Shown: positions 48,305 through 57,467, counted from the first letter of the stretch. The stretch is 64,000 bases of DNA from Streptomonospora nanhaiensis (GCF_026642255.1 NZ_CP113264.1:3286001-3350000); one strand, 5' to 3'. Program-made: numbers and translations. The notes: a model not told the origin generated them from the letters alone.

Positions 48305-48333
48305 TTGACATAATGTGCATTATCGGCGATATG
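48305..48333 (+). promoter_or_regulatory. promoter with embedded perfect palindrome
   Basis: A consensus -35 TTGACA (48305-48310), a 17-nt spacer and a -10-like GATATG (48328-48333). The spacer and last -35 base form the perfect palindrome ATAATGTGCATTAT (48310-48323), an ideal place for a repressor to block RNA polymerase. The site is an A+T island in G+C-rich DNA. Confidence 0.6.
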
Positions 48334-48358
48334 GGCAGGGTAGCGGGAAGGGGTTGGA

Positions 48359-48895
48359 ATGCCCGCGTGTGCGGGCTTTCCGCGTTTCCGGCCGCTGCTG
48401 CGCCGGGCGGGCCGTGTGCGCTCGCCTCGCGTCGGCGCGGCGGCGGCGTATCGGGCCCGTGGGCGCTGGGCGTCGCCGTCGGTGCGCCGGGTGCTCCGGG
48501 GCGAACTCTCCGGGCTGTCGTCCGTCCACAGGTCCTGTGCCGGTCTGGTGCGGGCGCGGCGTGGCGGGTTAGCGTGGATCCGGGGGCGCCTGCGGCCTCG
48601 TTGCCGGGGCGTGCCGCCCCCGAATCTCAGTATCCGCAGGTCGTTGGGTGTGCGGCAAGGGTCGTTCGGGGCCTGTGGACGGCCGGCCCGGTCCGGGGTC
48701 GGCCGCGGGTCAGGGCGTCGACGCCCCCGGGGCCGCCCGGTGCGGTGCTCCGGGTGTCGGGAGGTCCTGGCGGTGCGGTGTCCTGGGGTCGAGCGGCCCC
48801 GCGTGCAGGCCCCGGTGTGCAGGTTTTGGAGGCCGTCCCCCGCAAGGCCGAGCCCGATCTCTCCATGTTTGATGCATAAACCGTGTTATGCATGA
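48359..48895 (+). CDS. possible orphan Arg-rich protein
   Basis: A 178-codon frame that begins 26 nt after the promoter's -10, with AAGGGG set 5 nt before the ATG, and stops inside the palindrome at 48872-48893. The product is very rich in Arg, Pro and Gly with several Cys and resembles no family known to me. In G+C-rich DNA such frames often arise by chance; the expression signals are the only support. It might instead be a non-coding RNA. Confidence 0.3.
   Translation: MPACAGFPRFRPLLRRAGRVRSPRVGAAAAYRARGRWASPSVRRVLRGELSGLSSVHRSCAGLVRARRGGLAWIRGRLRPRCRGVPPPNLSIRRSLGVRQGSFGACGRPARSGVGRGSGRRRPRGRPVRCSGCREVLAVRCPGVERPRVQAPVCRFWRPSPARPSPISPCLMHKPCYA
48872..48893. promoter_or_regulatory. A+T-rich perfect inverted repeat
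   Basis: ATGCATAA-N6-TTATGCAT, with 8-bp perfect arms, about 250 bp upstream of the kinase-like gene at 49140. With the site at 48310-48323 it shares the core GCATTAT/GCATAA type. It could be an operator for the kinase-xfp region. Confidence 0.5.
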
Positions 48896-49139
48896 TTTTG
48901 GTGAACTTTGCAGACACCTGAGTGGTTTGTGGTGATCTCCTGGTCGGCCGTCGCCTCGACCGGCCCCCACCCCCTCGTCGCCTCGACCGGTCACCTGTCC
49001 CCTCCGCGTTCCCCGAGCCCCCGCCCGCAACCCCGGCGCCGCGCGGGCCCGGACCCCGGTCCCGCCTCCCCCGCCCTTCCCGCGCACTCGGCCGTCAGGT
49101 CGCACCGCGGCCGCCCCTCCCCCGCCACAGGAGCCACCC

Positions 49140-49850
49140 ATGACAGGACTCACGCACAGTTACACCAACGACACCCGAAGGAGTGGCGGCGTCGTGGTCA
49201 AACACCACCTCGGCCCCGGCGCCGCGCGGCGCCGGGACACCGAGGCCCTCGCCCTGCGCGCCGCTGCCGGTTCGGTGCCCGTTCCCGCGCTCCTGGACCC
49301 CGCGCCGGGCGCCGACGGCCGCGGTTCCGAGGGCCTTGGGGGAACGGTCCCGCCCCTGCGCACCGCGTTCGTCGAGGCCGTCCACGCCAAGGACCTGTGG
49401 GCGCGCGGGTGCGCCGAGCAGGTCATGGCCGCCTGCGGGCGGGTGCTGCGCCTGGTGCACGCCCTGGACCCCGCGCTGCTTCCCGGTCCCGGGCCGCTGT
49501 CGGGGCAGGTGTTCGTGCACGGGGACTTCGGTCCCAACAACGTCCTGATGGAGCCCTGCGGCGGGAGGGTGGTGGCCGTCCTGGACTGGGAGTGGGCGCA
49601 CCCGGGGGCGCCGGTGGAGGACCTTGCCTGGTGTGAGTGGGTGGTGCGCACCTACCATCCGGGCGAGGTCGGGGCGCTGGAGGCGTTCTTCGCCGCGTAC
49701 GGGGTGCGTCCGGCGTGGGCCGAGCGCCACGCGTGGATGGTGCGCCGCTGCGAGGAGGTGGCCGCGTTCTGGGAGGAGTGGAGGCCCCTCTCCCCCACCA
49801 CGGGGGTGCGCCGTGCCCAGTCGGCGGCCACGCGGGCCTGGCGGGGGTGA
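49140..49850 (+). CDS. APH-fold phosphotransferase
   Basis: A 236-residue aminoglycoside-phosphotransferase-like kinase. The catalytic loop is FVHGDFGPNNVLM and the metal site VLDWEWAHPGAPVEDLAWCE, both complete. The N-lobe is short and begins with VVVKHHLGPGAA. Many such proteins phosphorylate small molecules or are of unknown substrate. It lies upstream of xfp but is separated by 385 bp with hairpins, so it is probably its own unit. Confidence 0.82.
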   Translation: MTGLTHSYTNDTRRSGGVVVKHHLGPGAARRRDTEALALRAAAGSVPVPALLDPAPGADGRGSEGLGGTVPPLRTAFVEAVHAKDLWARGCAEQVMAACGRVLRLVHALDPALLPGPGPLSGQVFVHGDFGPNNVLMEPCGGRVVAVLDWEWAHPGAPVEDLAWCEWVVRTYHPGEVGALEAFFAAYGVRPAWAERHAWMVRRCEEVAAFWEEWRPLSPTTGVRRAQSAATRAWRG

Positions 49851-50235
49851 GGCCGGGGCAGCTCCTGCCCCGGTCGGGCCCTTCCCCGGGGCGCGGCCCC
49901 CTCCTCTGCCGGTGCCGCACGCGGAGGACCGTGTGCGGCACCGGGTTCCCGGCGCGGCCCCTCCCCTGTCGTGGGGGTCCTGGTGCTCTGTGCTCGGCCG
50001 GCGTCGAACGCCTTCCTGACGGTCAGGGTGTCCTCGTACAGGTGCATGCGGCGGGCGTTTCCCGGTCCGGTATCTGGGCAGGCGCTGCCAGGAGATCTGA
50101 GCGGGTGGTGGCGCCGGGGCGCCGGTGGGTTCGCGGCGTGTCCGTCCGGTGCGCGGGTGGCGGGCGGGTCCTGTCCCGGAGGCCGTGGGTCCGCCCCGGC
50201 CGCTCACGGCACCGCCTTGTGGGGAGGCACACGGT
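49851..50235. other. intergenic region with hairpins before xfp
   Basis: 385 bp. It holds two perfect hairpins after the kinase gene (about 49854-49874 and 49909-49944). A minus-strand frame from the ATG at 50047 starts MHLYEDTLTVRKAFDAGRAQ with good codon usage for about 20 residues, then loses coding character; it may be the rest of a lost gene. The xfp promoter must be here. Confidence 0.4.
49909..49944 (+). terminator. perfect 12-bp stem-loop after the kinase-like gene
   Basis: CCGGTGCCGCAC and GTGCGGCACCGG are exact complements around a 12-nt loop, about 60 bp after the stop. Confidence 0.6.
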
Positions 50236-52584
50236 ATGGCCCTTGACCATGGCGAGTTGCGGCGTGTCGACGCGTACTGGCGTGCGGCGAACTACCTGTC
50301 GGTGGGGCAGATCTACCTGCTGGACAATCCGCTGCTGCGGGAGGAGTTGCGGCCGGAGCACATCAAGCCGCGGCTGCTGGGGCACTGGGGCACCACCCCG
50401 GGGCTGAACTTCTGTTACGCGCACCTGAACCGGGTGATCAGGGAGCGCGACCTGGACATGGTCTACGTGATGGGTCCGGGGCACGGGGGGCCGGCGGCGG
50501 TGGCGAACGCGTGGTTGGAGGGCGGTTACACCGAGGTGTATCCGCACATCACGCGGGACGAGGAGGGGATGCGGCGGTTGTTCCGCCAGTTCTCGTTTCC
50601 GGGGGGTGTGCCCAGTCATGTGGCGCCGGAGACGCCGGGGTCGATCCATGAGGGCGGTGAGCTGGGGTATTCGCTGGTGCACGCGTTCGGTGCGGCCTTC
50701 GACAATCCGGATCTGGTGGTCTCGTGCGTGGTGGGTGACGGTGAGGCCGAGACGGGGCCGTTGGCGGGCAGCTGGCATTCCAACAAGTTCCTGGACCCGG
50801 TGCGGGACGGGGCGGTGCTGCCGATCCTGCACCTGAACGGGTACAAGATCGCGAATCCGACGGTGTTGGCGCGGATCCCGGAGGAGGAGCTCCTCAAGCA
50901 GTTGGAGGGGTTCGGGTACCGGCCGCTGGTGGTCGCCGGTGATGATCCGGTGTACATGCACCGTCGTATGGCGCAGGTGCTGGACGAGGCGTTGGAGGAG
51001 ATCGCGCGGATCCAGCGGGTGGCGCGGTCCTCGGGTCTGGAGGGGCGTCCGGTGTGGCCGATGGTGGTGCTGCGTTCGCCCAAGGGGTGGACGGGGCCGC
51101 GGGAGGTCGACGGGGTGGCGGTGGAGGGGACGTGGCGCTCGCACCAGGTGCCGATGGGGCAGGTGCGTGCCAACGCCGAGCACCGGCGGATGCTGCAGGA
51201 GTGGATGCGCTCCTACCGGCCGGAGGAGTTGTTCGGGGGGTCGGGGGCCCCGGTGGCGGAGGTGCGGGAGTGGGCGCCGGCGGGGGCGCGGCGGATGAGT
51301 GCGAATCCGCATGCCAACGGCGGGTCGCTGTTGCGGGACCTGGTGGTGCCGGACTTTCGCGAGTACGGGGTGCGGGTGTCGGGGAACGGCAAGCAGAGCA
51401 GTGAGGCGACGCGGGTGCTGGGGCACTTCCTGCGTGATGTGCTGCGCCGCAACCCGGACTCGTTCCGGATCATGGGGCCGGACGAGACGGCGTCGAACCG
51501 GTTGGCGCCGGTGTTGGAGGCCTCGGACAAGGTGTGGCAGGCGCAGGTGCTGGCCTCGGACGAGCACCTGGGGCGGCACGGGCGTGTGATGGAGGTGCTC
51601 AGTGAGCACCTGTGCCAGGGGTGGTTGGAGGGGTACCTGCTGACGGGGCGGCACGGGTTGTTCAACTGCTACGAGGCGTTCGTGCACATCGTGGATGCGA
51701 TGTTCAACCAGCATGCGAAGTGGTTGAAGGTGACGCGGGGGCTGCCGTGGCGGCGGCCGATCGCGTCGTTGAACTATCTGTTGACGTCGCATGTGTGGCG
51801 TCAGGACCACAACGGTTTCACGCATCAGGATCCGGGGTTCCTGGATGTGGTGCTGAACAAGCCGGCGGAGGTGGTGCGGGTGTATCTGCCGCCGGACGCG
51901 AACACGTTGTTGTCGGTGGCCGACCACTGTCTGCGTTCGCGGGACTACGTGAACGTGGTGGTGGCGGGCAAGCAGCCTGCTCTGGACTTCTTGTCGGTGG
52001 AGGAGGCGGTGGCGCACTGTACGCGCGGGATCGGGATCTGGGAGTGGGCGAGCACGGGCGCGGGTGAGGATCCGGACGTGGTGTTGGCGTGTGCGGGTGA
52101 TGTGCCGACGTTGGAGACGCTGGCGGCGGCGGACCTGTTGCGGCAGCTGTTCCCGGAGTTGCGGGTGCGGGTGGTCAATGTGGTGGACCTGATGAGGTTG
52201 CAGCCGCCGAGCGCGCATCCGCACGGGTTGCCCGATGCGGAGTACGAGGCGCTGTTCCCGGTGGGCACGCCGGTGGTCTTCGCGTTCCACGGGTATCCGT
52301 GGCTGGTGCACCGGCTGGCGTACCGGCGTGCGGGGCACGGGGACCTGCATGTGCGCGGGTACAGGGAGGAGGGCACCACGACGACGCCGTTCGACATGGT
52401 GATGCTCAACGACCTGGACCGGTTCCACCTGGTGATGGATGTGATCGACCGGGTTGCAGGGTTGGGCGGGCGTGCGGCGGGGGTGCGTCAGCGGATGGTG
52501 GACGAGCGTCTGCGGCACCGGGCGTACACGCGGGAGTTCGGTGAGGATCCGGTGGAGGTGCGTGAGTGGGTGTGGCCGTACTGA
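50236..52584 (+). CDS. xfp: phosphoketolase (xylulose-5-P/fructose-6-P)
   Basis: A 782-residue thiamine-diphosphate enzyme that splits xylulose 5-phosphate or fructose 6-phosphate with phosphate into acetyl phosphate. Landmarks are [30 protein letters not shown], the ThDP motif [24 protein letters not shown], and the C-terminal [22 protein letters not shown] precedes the ATG. Its stop overlaps the acetate kinase ATG, so acetyl phosphate made here is turned directly into acetate plus ATP. The full family length is present. Confidence 0.95.
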   Translation: MALDHGELRRVDAYWRAANYLSVGQIYLLDNPLLREELRPEHIKPRLLGHWGTTPGLNFCYAHLNRVIRERDLDMVYVMGPGHGGPAAVANAWLEGGYTEVYPHITRDEEGMRRLFRQFSFPGGVPSHVAPETPGSIHEGGELGYSLVHAFGAAFDNPDLVVSCVVGDGEAETGPLAGSWHSNKFLDPVRDGAVLPILHLNGYKIANPTVLARIPEEELLKQLEGFGYRPLVVAGDDPVYMHRRMAQVLDEALEEIARIQRVARSSGLEGRPVWPMVVLRSPKGWTGPREVDGVAVEGTWRSHQVPMGQVRANAEHRRMLQEWMRSYRPEELFGGSGAPVAEVREWAPAGARRMSANPHANGGSLLRDLVVPDFREYGVRVSGNGKQSSEATRVLGHFLRDVLRRNPDSFRIMGPDETASNRLAPVLEASDKVWQAQVLASDEHLGRHGRVMEVLSEHLCQGWLEGYLLTGRHGLFNCYEAFVHIVDAMFNQHAKWLKVTRGLPWRRPIASLNYLLTSHVWRQDHNGFTHQDPGFLDVVLNKPAEVVRVYLPPDANTLLSVADHCLRSRDYVNVVVAGKQPALDFLSVEEAVAHCTRGIGIWEWASTGAGEDPDVVLACAGDVPTLETLAAADLLRQLFPELRVRVVNVVDLMRLQPPSAHPHGLPDAEYEALFPVGTPVVFAFHGYPWLVHRLAYRRAGHGDLHVRGYREEGTTTTPFDMVMLNDLDRFHLVMDVIDRVAGLGGRAAGVRQRMVDERLRHRAYTREFGEDPVEVREWVWPY

Positions 52585-53663
52585 TGCGTGTTCTGGTGGT
52601 CAACGCGGGGTCCTCGAGTCTGAAGTTGAGTGTGGTGGGGCCGCGGGAGGAGGTGTTGGCGTCGGAGTCGGTGCCGGTGCGGCGCGGTGTGTGGGACCGG
52701 GGTGCGGTGCGGGCGGTGTTGGAGGGGTTTCCGGCGGTGGAGGCGGTGGGGCACCGGGTGGTGCACGGGGGGCGCGAGTTCGTGTCGCCGGTGCGGTTGG
52801 ATGCGCGGGTGGTGGGGCGGTTGAGGGCGTTGGGGGATCTGGCGCCGTTGCACCAGCCCAAGTCGTTGGCGGGGATCGAGGCGGTCGAGGGGGTGCTGCC
52901 GGGGCTGCCGGCGGTGGCGTGTTTCGACACGGCCTTTCACGCGGGGATGCCGCAGGAGGCGTCGACGTATGCGGTGCCGGAGCGGTGGCGGCGTGAGTGG
53001 GGGGTGCGGCGGTTCGGGTTCCACGGGCTCTCGCACGCGTATGCGTGGCGTCGGGCGGTGGAGGTGGCCGGTGGTGTGCGGCGTGTGGTGACGGCGCATC
53101 TGGGGGCGGGGGCGTCGTTGGCGGCGGTGCTGGAGGGGCGTGGTGTGGATACGACGATGGGGTTCACGCCGTTGGAGGGGCTGGTGATGGCGACGCGGTC
53201 GGGGAGTGTGGATCCGGGGATGGTGTTGTGGCTGCACCAGCATGCGGGGTTGGCGGTGGAGGAGATCGCGGAGGCGTTGGAGCACGAGTCGGGGGTGTTG
53301 GCGTTGGCGGGGTCGGCGGACATGCGTGAGGTGTTGGGGCGTGTGGACGCGGAGGCGGTGCTGGCGGCGGGGGTGTATGTGCACCGGTTGCGTGCGGGGG
53401 TGGCGGCGATGGCGGCGTCGTTGGGCGGGTTGGACGCGTTGGTGTTCACCGGTGGTGTGGGTGAGGGGTCGGCGCTGGTGCGGGCCCGTGTGGCGGAGGG
53501 GTTGGGGTTCTTGGGTGTGGAGGTGGATGCGGGGGCGAACGAGGGTGTGGGTGTGGAGGGTGAGGTGAGTGCTGCGGGGGCTGCGGTGCGGACGTTGGTG
53601 GTGCACGCGCGTGAGGACGTGGAGGTGGCGCGGGGGGTGCGGGAGGTGGTGGGCGGGGGGTGA
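52584..53663 (+). CDS. ackA: acetate kinase, compact form
   Basis: A 359-residue ASKHA-fold acetate kinase, about 40 residues shorter than the usual about 400. It keeps VVNAGSSSLKLS, VGHRVVHGG, FDTAFHAGMP, FGFHGLSHAY and TTMGFTPLEGLVMATRSG. Differences include AHLGAGASL for HLGNGASV and LAGSADMR for the longer GxSGISSDxR. Whether these change nucleotide preference is unknown. It shares the TGATG junction with xfp, forming a phosphoketolase-acetate kinase operon. Confidence 0.92.
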   Translation: MRVLVVNAGSSSLKLSVVGPREEVLASESVPVRRGVWDRGAVRAVLEGFPAVEAVGHRVVHGGREFVSPVRLDARVVGRLRALGDLAPLHQPKSLAGIEAVEGVLPGLPAVACFDTAFHAGMPQEASTYAVPERWRREWGVRRFGFHGLSHAYAWRRAVEVAGGVRRVVTAHLGAGASLAAVLEGRGVDTTMGFTPLEGLVMATRSGSVDPGMVLWLHQHAGLAVEEIAEALEHESGVLALAGSADMREVLGRVDAEAVLAAGVYVHRLRAGVAAMAASLGGLDALVFTGGVGEGSALVRARVAEGLGFLGVEVDAGANEGVGVEGEVSAAGAAVRTLVVHAREDVEVARGVREVVGGG

Positions 53664-53790
53664 GGCGGGTTCTGCGGGGTGCGGGGTTTTTCCTGTGCCC
53701 CCGTTTTCTGTGCCGTGGGCGGGGGTGCGGGAGGTGGTGGGCCGCTCCCCCGCTCCCCTGCCGGGGCGGAAGGCGGGGGTGTGGAACGGG

Positions 53791-53820
53791 TGCGGACACC
53801 CGGGGTGCGGACACCCGGGG
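53791..53820 (+). repeat. tandem 15-bp repeat (two units)
   Basis: TGCGGACACCCGGGG occurs twice in a row, followed by the first bases of a third. It lies 43 bp upstream of a tyrosine recombinase gene, where it could be a binding site or simply slippage-made. Confidence 0.6.
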
Positions 53821-53862
53821 TGCGGGGGTGGAAGTGCCCGCGGTATCGGGGATGCTGTGGTC

Positions 53863-54852
53863 ATGGATGTTGAACAGGGGTCCGTGGTCGAGGCCGTGGA
53901 GCAGTACCTGGTGGCGCGGCGTGCCGCCAAGCCCTCCCCCCACACGGTGGCCGCCTACCGGCGTGACCTGCTGGGGGTGTTGGCGTGTGTGGGCCGGGTG
54001 CGGGGTGTGGATCCGGGTGCGGTGGTGTGGTCGGACCTGGATGCGACGGTGCTGCGGGGGGCGTTCGCGGAGTTCGCGGCCGAGCGTGCGGCCTCCAGTG
54101 TGCTGCGGGCGTGGTCGACGTGGAACGGGTTCTTCGCGTTCTGGGTGTCGGAGCGGGTGGTGGCGGGCAATCCGATGTCGGCGGTGCCGCGGCCGCGGGT
54201 GCGGCCCTCGGTGCCCAAGCCGCTGATGGGTGAGGACACCCCCGAGCGGTTGTTGGAGGCGTTGGCGCGGGGGGCGCGCAAGGCGCGGGATCCGTGGCCG
54301 GAGCGGGATCTGGCGGTGTTGGCGCTGGCGCTGCTGACGGGGATGCGTTCGGCGGAGATGCTGTCGTTGCGGGTGGAGTCGGTGGGGGGCCGTGCCGGGG
54401 AGCGGCGTATCCGGGTGGTGGGCAAGGGCGGTGGGGAGAGGTCGCTGCCCATCGAGGTGCCGTTGGAGGTGTTGTTGGAGGCCTATCTGGAGTCGCGGCG
54501 GGCGCGGTTCGGGGTGGTGCGGGGGTCGGATCCGTTGTTGGTGGACAACCGGGGCGAGGGGTTGCGCCGGGGTGGGCTGCAGTACCTGGTCAAGCAGTGC
54601 TACAGGCATGCGGGTGTGCACGACCGGGTGGCGCGGGGGACGCTGGTGCACGCGTTGCGGCACACGTTCGCGACGCGGTTGGCGGAGGACGGGGCGTCGG
54701 TCACCGAGATCATGCGTTTGCTGGGGCATGCGTCGTTGTCGTCGTCGCAGGCCTACATCCAGGTGACGGACCGTGCGCAGCGGGAGGCGGCGGGGGCCAA
54801 CCGTACCTATGGGGTGTTGCGGCGGTTGGGGGGTGGTGAGGTGGTGGGGTGA
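53863..54852 (+). CDS. tyrosine recombinase, XerC/XerD-like
   Basis: A 329-residue tyrosine recombinase. The N-terminal SAM-like domain has SPHTVAAYRRDLLGVLA and LRAWSTWNGFFAFWVSE. The catalytic domain has TGMRSAEMLSLR, a lysine in VVGKGGGERS, HALRHTFATRLAEDG, LLGHASLSSSQAY and the tyrosine in AYIQVTD. All key residues are intact. It is of Xer/phage-integrase style and differs from the two NxLxxGL-ending recombinases in this window. The ATG at 53863 is used because it precedes the domain by a normal distance. Confidence 0.88.
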   Translation: MDVEQGSVVEAVEQYLVARRAAKPSPHTVAAYRRDLLGVLACVGRVRGVDPGAVVWSDLDATVLRGAFAEFAAERAASSVLRAWSTWNGFFAFWVSERVVAGNPMSAVPRPRVRPSVPKPLMGEDTPERLLEALARGARKARDPWPERDLAVLALALLTGMRSAEMLSLRVESVGGRAGERRIRVVGKGGGERSLPIEVPLEVLLEAYLESRRARFGVVRGSDPLLVDNRGEGLRRGGLQYLVKQCYRHAGVHDRVARGTLVHALRHTFATRLAEDGASVTEIMRLLGHASLSSSQAYIQVTDRAQREAAGANRTYGVLRRLGGGEVVG

Positions 54853-54888
54853 GCGGGCGCAGGGGAGCTGCGGGGGTGCGGGGGTGGC

Positions 54889-54894
54889 TACTCT
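54889..54894 (+). promoter_or_regulatory. -10 element for a leaderless xthA transcript
   Basis: TACTCT ends 6 nt before the GTG at 54901, so the transcript would begin at the start codon. There is no ribosome binding site, which supports leaderless translation. Confidence 0.5.
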
Positions 54895-54900
54895 GTGGGC

Positions 54901-55716
54901 GTGAATCAGTCGACTTTCGTTGTGTCCACCGTGAACGTCAACGGCCTGCGGGCCGCCGCGAAGAAGGATCCGGGTTTCGTGTCCTGGTTGTCGGCCACCG
55001 AGGCCGATGTGGTGTGTGTGCAGGAGACGCGGGCCGAGGCCTCCCAGTTGCCGCAGGAGGTGGTGGCGCCGCAGGGGTGGCATGTGGTGTTGGTTCCGGC
55101 GCAGGCCAAGGGGCGGGCCGGTGTGGCGGTGTATTCGCGTGTGGAGCCCGATGCTGTGCGTGTGGGGTTCGGTGAGGTCGAGTTCGAGGGGTCGGGCCGG
55201 TATGTGGAGGTGGATCTGGGGGCGGTGACGGTGGCGAGCCTGTACCTGCCCTCGGGTGAGGTGGGCACCCCGCGTCAGGAGGAGAAGGAGCGTTTCATGG
55301 AGGCGTTCCTGCCGTATCTGGTGCGGCGGCGCAAGGAGGTGGAGGGGCAGGGGCGCGATCTGGTGGTGTGCGGTGACTGGAACATCGCGCACACCGAGGC
55401 GGATCTGAGGAACTGGCGGGGGAACAGGAAGAGTGCGGGGTTCCTGCCCCAGGAGCGGGAGTGGTTGGGGCGGGTCTTCGATGAGGCCGGTTATGTGGAC
55501 GTGGTGCGGGCGCTGCACCCCGATCAGGAGGGGCCGTACTCGTGGTGGTCCTACCGGGGGCGGGCCTTCGACAACGACACGGGGTGGCGTATCGACTATC
55601 AGGTGTGCACGCCGGGGTTGGCGGTGCGGGCGGAGTCGGCCCGGGTGGAGCGGGCGGCCGAGCACGGGGCCCGGTGGTCCGACCATGCGCCGGTGACGGT
55701 GCGGTACCGGGCGTAG
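54901..55716 (+). CDS. xthA: exodeoxyribonuclease III
   Basis: A 271-residue EEP-superfamily nuclease of base-excision repair. Landmarks are STVNVNGLRAAAKKD, VVCVQETRAE with the metal-binding Glu, SLYLPSG, GDWNIAHTEADLRNW, and WRIDYQVCTPGLA and WSDHAPVTVRY with the catalytic Asp-His pair. The GTG at 54901 is preferred over the GTG at 54895 because it coincides with the predicted transcript start. It lies 15 bp before the following hydrolase gene, so both may be co-transcribed. Confidence 0.92.
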   Translation: MNQSTFVVSTVNVNGLRAAAKKDPGFVSWLSATEADVVCVQETRAEASQLPQEVVAPQGWHVVLVPAQAKGRAGVAVYSRVEPDAVRVGFGEVEFEGSGRYVEVDLGAVTVASLYLPSGEVGTPRQEEKERFMEAFLPYLVRRRKEVEGQGRDLVVCGDWNIAHTEADLRNWRGNRKSAGFLPQEREWLGRVFDEAGYVDVVRALHPDQEGPYSWWSYRGRAFDNDTGWRIDYQVCTPGLAVRAESARVERAAEHGARWSDHAPVTVRYRA

Positions 55717-55731
55717 GGAAGGGGACGGGTC

Positions 55732-56502
55732 ATGGGTGTGCCGATCGTTCTGGTGCATGGTCTGCGGGTGTCGGGGAGTATGTGGCGTCCGCAGGTGGAG
55801 TTGTTGGAGGGGCAGGGGTGCACGGTGGTGGCCCCTGATCTTCCCGGGCACGGGTCGCGGCGGGGTGAGGAGTTCTCGCTGGGGCGTGCGGTGGACACGG
55901 TGCTGGAGGCGATCGACGGTGTGGGCGGTCGGGCTCTGCTGGTGGGGTTGAGTCTGGGCGGTTTCGTGTCGATCGCGGCTGCGGGTGCGGCGCCGGGTCG
56001 TGTGGCGGGGCTGGTGGCGGCGAGTTGTACGGCCAAGCCTGCGCAGTCGTTGGCGCAGGTGTACCGGATTCCGGCGGTGCTGATGGATCGGCTGCCGGAC
56101 AAGGGGGCGACGCTCAATGAGCGGTTCCACCGGTTGACGTTGCGTGATGGTGCGGCGGAGGCGGTGTTGGACGGCGGTCTGGCGGTGGAGGCGGCCACGG
56201 CGGTGATCGACGCGGTCTCGGAGATGGATCCGTTGTCGGCGCTGGCCTCGTACAAGGGGCCGGTGTGGTTGATCAACGGTGCGCGGGACCATTTCCGGAT
56301 CCATGAGAAGCAGTTCTTCGACGCGTGTGCGGACGGGCGGTTGGTGAATGTGCCGCGGGCGGGGCACATGGTGAGTCTGGACCAGCCGGTGAACTTCTCG
56401 CGGATCGTGGCCGATGCGGCGGATGTGGTGGCGGTGCGTGAGCGGGCTGCGGAGGGTGGTGGGGGTTCGCCGCGGGCGGTGGAGGCCGACGGGGCGGGGT
56501 GA
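55732..56502 (+). CDS. alpha/beta hydrolase
   Basis: A 256-residue alpha/beta-hydrolase: IVLVHGLRVSGSMWR (oxyanion), nucleophile LLVGLSLGGFVSI, the aspartate in INGARDHFRIH and the histidine in PRAGHMVSLDQP. A serine nucleophile indicates esterase-, lipase- or lactonase-like chemistry. It follows xthA by 15 bp and is closed by a clear terminator. Confidence 0.85.
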   Translation: MGVPIVLVHGLRVSGSMWRPQVELLEGQGCTVVAPDLPGHGSRRGEEFSLGRAVDTVLEAIDGVGGRALLVGLSLGGFVSIAAAGAAPGRVAGLVAASCTAKPAQSLAQVYRIPAVLMDRLPDKGATLNERFHRLTLRDGAAEAVLDGGLAVEAATAVIDAVSEMDPLSALASYKGPVWLINGARDHFRIHEKQFFDACADGRLVNVPRAGHMVSLDQPVNFSRIVADAADVVAVRERAAEGGGGSPRAVEADGAG

Positions 56503-56513
56503 GCGGGGGTGTG

Positions 56514-56548
56514 CGGGGGGTGGGCCGGTGGCCCGCCCCCCGTTTTTT
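56514..56548 (+). terminator. intrinsic terminator with U tract
   Basis: A 13-bp stem (CGGGGGGTGGGCC against GGCCCGCCCCCCG, one G-T pair) with a GGT loop and six T residues after it. It ends the xthA-hydrolase unit. Confidence 0.85.
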
Positions 56549-56559
56549 CGTGTGCGGGG

Positions 56560-57360
56560 TCAGGGGCTGTCGGAGGGGTGGGGTTCGGTCTGTTCGTGGG
56601 GGGCGGGGCGTTGCTGGGGTGGGCGGTGGGGGTGGGGGTTGTGGCCGGGCAGGACGGGGAGGCGGAAGTAGATCATGGGGTTGTGGTGGCCGGTGCGGAC
56701 GGGTTCGTCCAGGCCGAGTTCGCGTTTGAGGTCCTGGATGGCCTGGTGGGTGTGGGGTGCGCGGGCGCTGGAGGCGGTGAAGAAGGGGGTGGTGTTGGTG
56801 GTGAGCCATTTGAGGACGATGGCGCCTTCGGTGAAGGGCAGGGCGTGGCGTTGGTGGAAGACGTCGTGGATGCTGACGGGGATGTGGGCGGGCAGGGCGG
56901 GCAGGAGGTGGTGCAGGTACCAGCGGGCGAACCAGCCGTTGTGGGCGGCGTCGATGAACAGGTAGTCGGTGTCGGAGGGGATGTGGGCGATCTTGGCGCG
57001 TACGTCGCCCTTGGTGAAGGTCCACCGGTTCTGGGCCAGGTGTGGGGGGACGTGGCGGGGGGCGTGGTCGATGATGTCGAAGGAGTAGAGGTGGCCGGTG
57101 CCGTTGTCGCGCAGGGCGGACAGGATCCAGGTGGTGGACCAGCCGTAGTAGGTGCCGATCTCGACGGTGTGGGCGGGGGTGTGCTCGCGCAGGAGCAGGT
57201 AGGTGATCTCTGCTTCGATGTCGTCGAGTTGGGGGGTCATGGGGGGGTCGGCGGCCTGGTGGTGGGCGCGCATCTGGTCGCGTACGCGGGCGAGGTCGTC
57301 GCGGTGGGTGCGGTACAGGCTGCTGATGTGGTCGATGTCGATCGCTGACGCGGTTGGCAT
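56560..57360 (-). CDS. class I SAM-dependent methyltransferase (Methyltransf_24)
   Basis: A 266-residue O-methyltransferase- or rhamnosyl-methyltransferase-like protein. The SAM motif is AHTVEIGTYYGWSTTWIL, the acidic residue lies in YSFDII, and DYLFIDAAHNGWFARWYL with PVSIHDVFHQRH is typical of the Methyltransf_24/CmcI group that uses a metal (D and H). The C-terminal tail is His/Pro-rich. The ATG at 57360 follows GGGGGAAG. The promoter region upstream is A+T-richer than its surroundings. Confidence 0.84.
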   Translation of the reverse strand: MPTASAIDIDHISSLYRTHRDDLARVRDQMRAHHQAADPPMTPQLDDIEAEITYLLLREHTPAHTVEIGTYYGWSTTWILSALRDNGTGHLYSFDIIDHAPRHVPPHLAQNRWTFTKGDVRAKIAHIPSDTDYLFIDAAHNGWFARWYLHHLLPALPAHIPVSIHDVFHQRHALPFTEGAIVLKWLTTNTTPFFTASSARAPHTHQAIQDLKRELGLDEPVRTGHHNPMIYFRLPVLPGHNPHPHRPPQQRPAPHEQTEPHPSDSP

Positions 57361-57467
57361 GCTTCCCCCGTGTGGCTGTCGCGTCCAGAACCTTTTGATG
57401 ACTGAACGTAGCAGTGTTATCACCCTGTGTTTGCGCAAGGGTGGGTGTGTCGTGGTGTCGGGCGGGG

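Noticed and set aside
53446-56367. A 973-codon minus-strand Arg/His/Pro-rich frame opposite the recombinase, xthA and hydrolase genes
   Set aside because: Composition-driven shadow; all three genes on the + strand have intact catalytic motifs.
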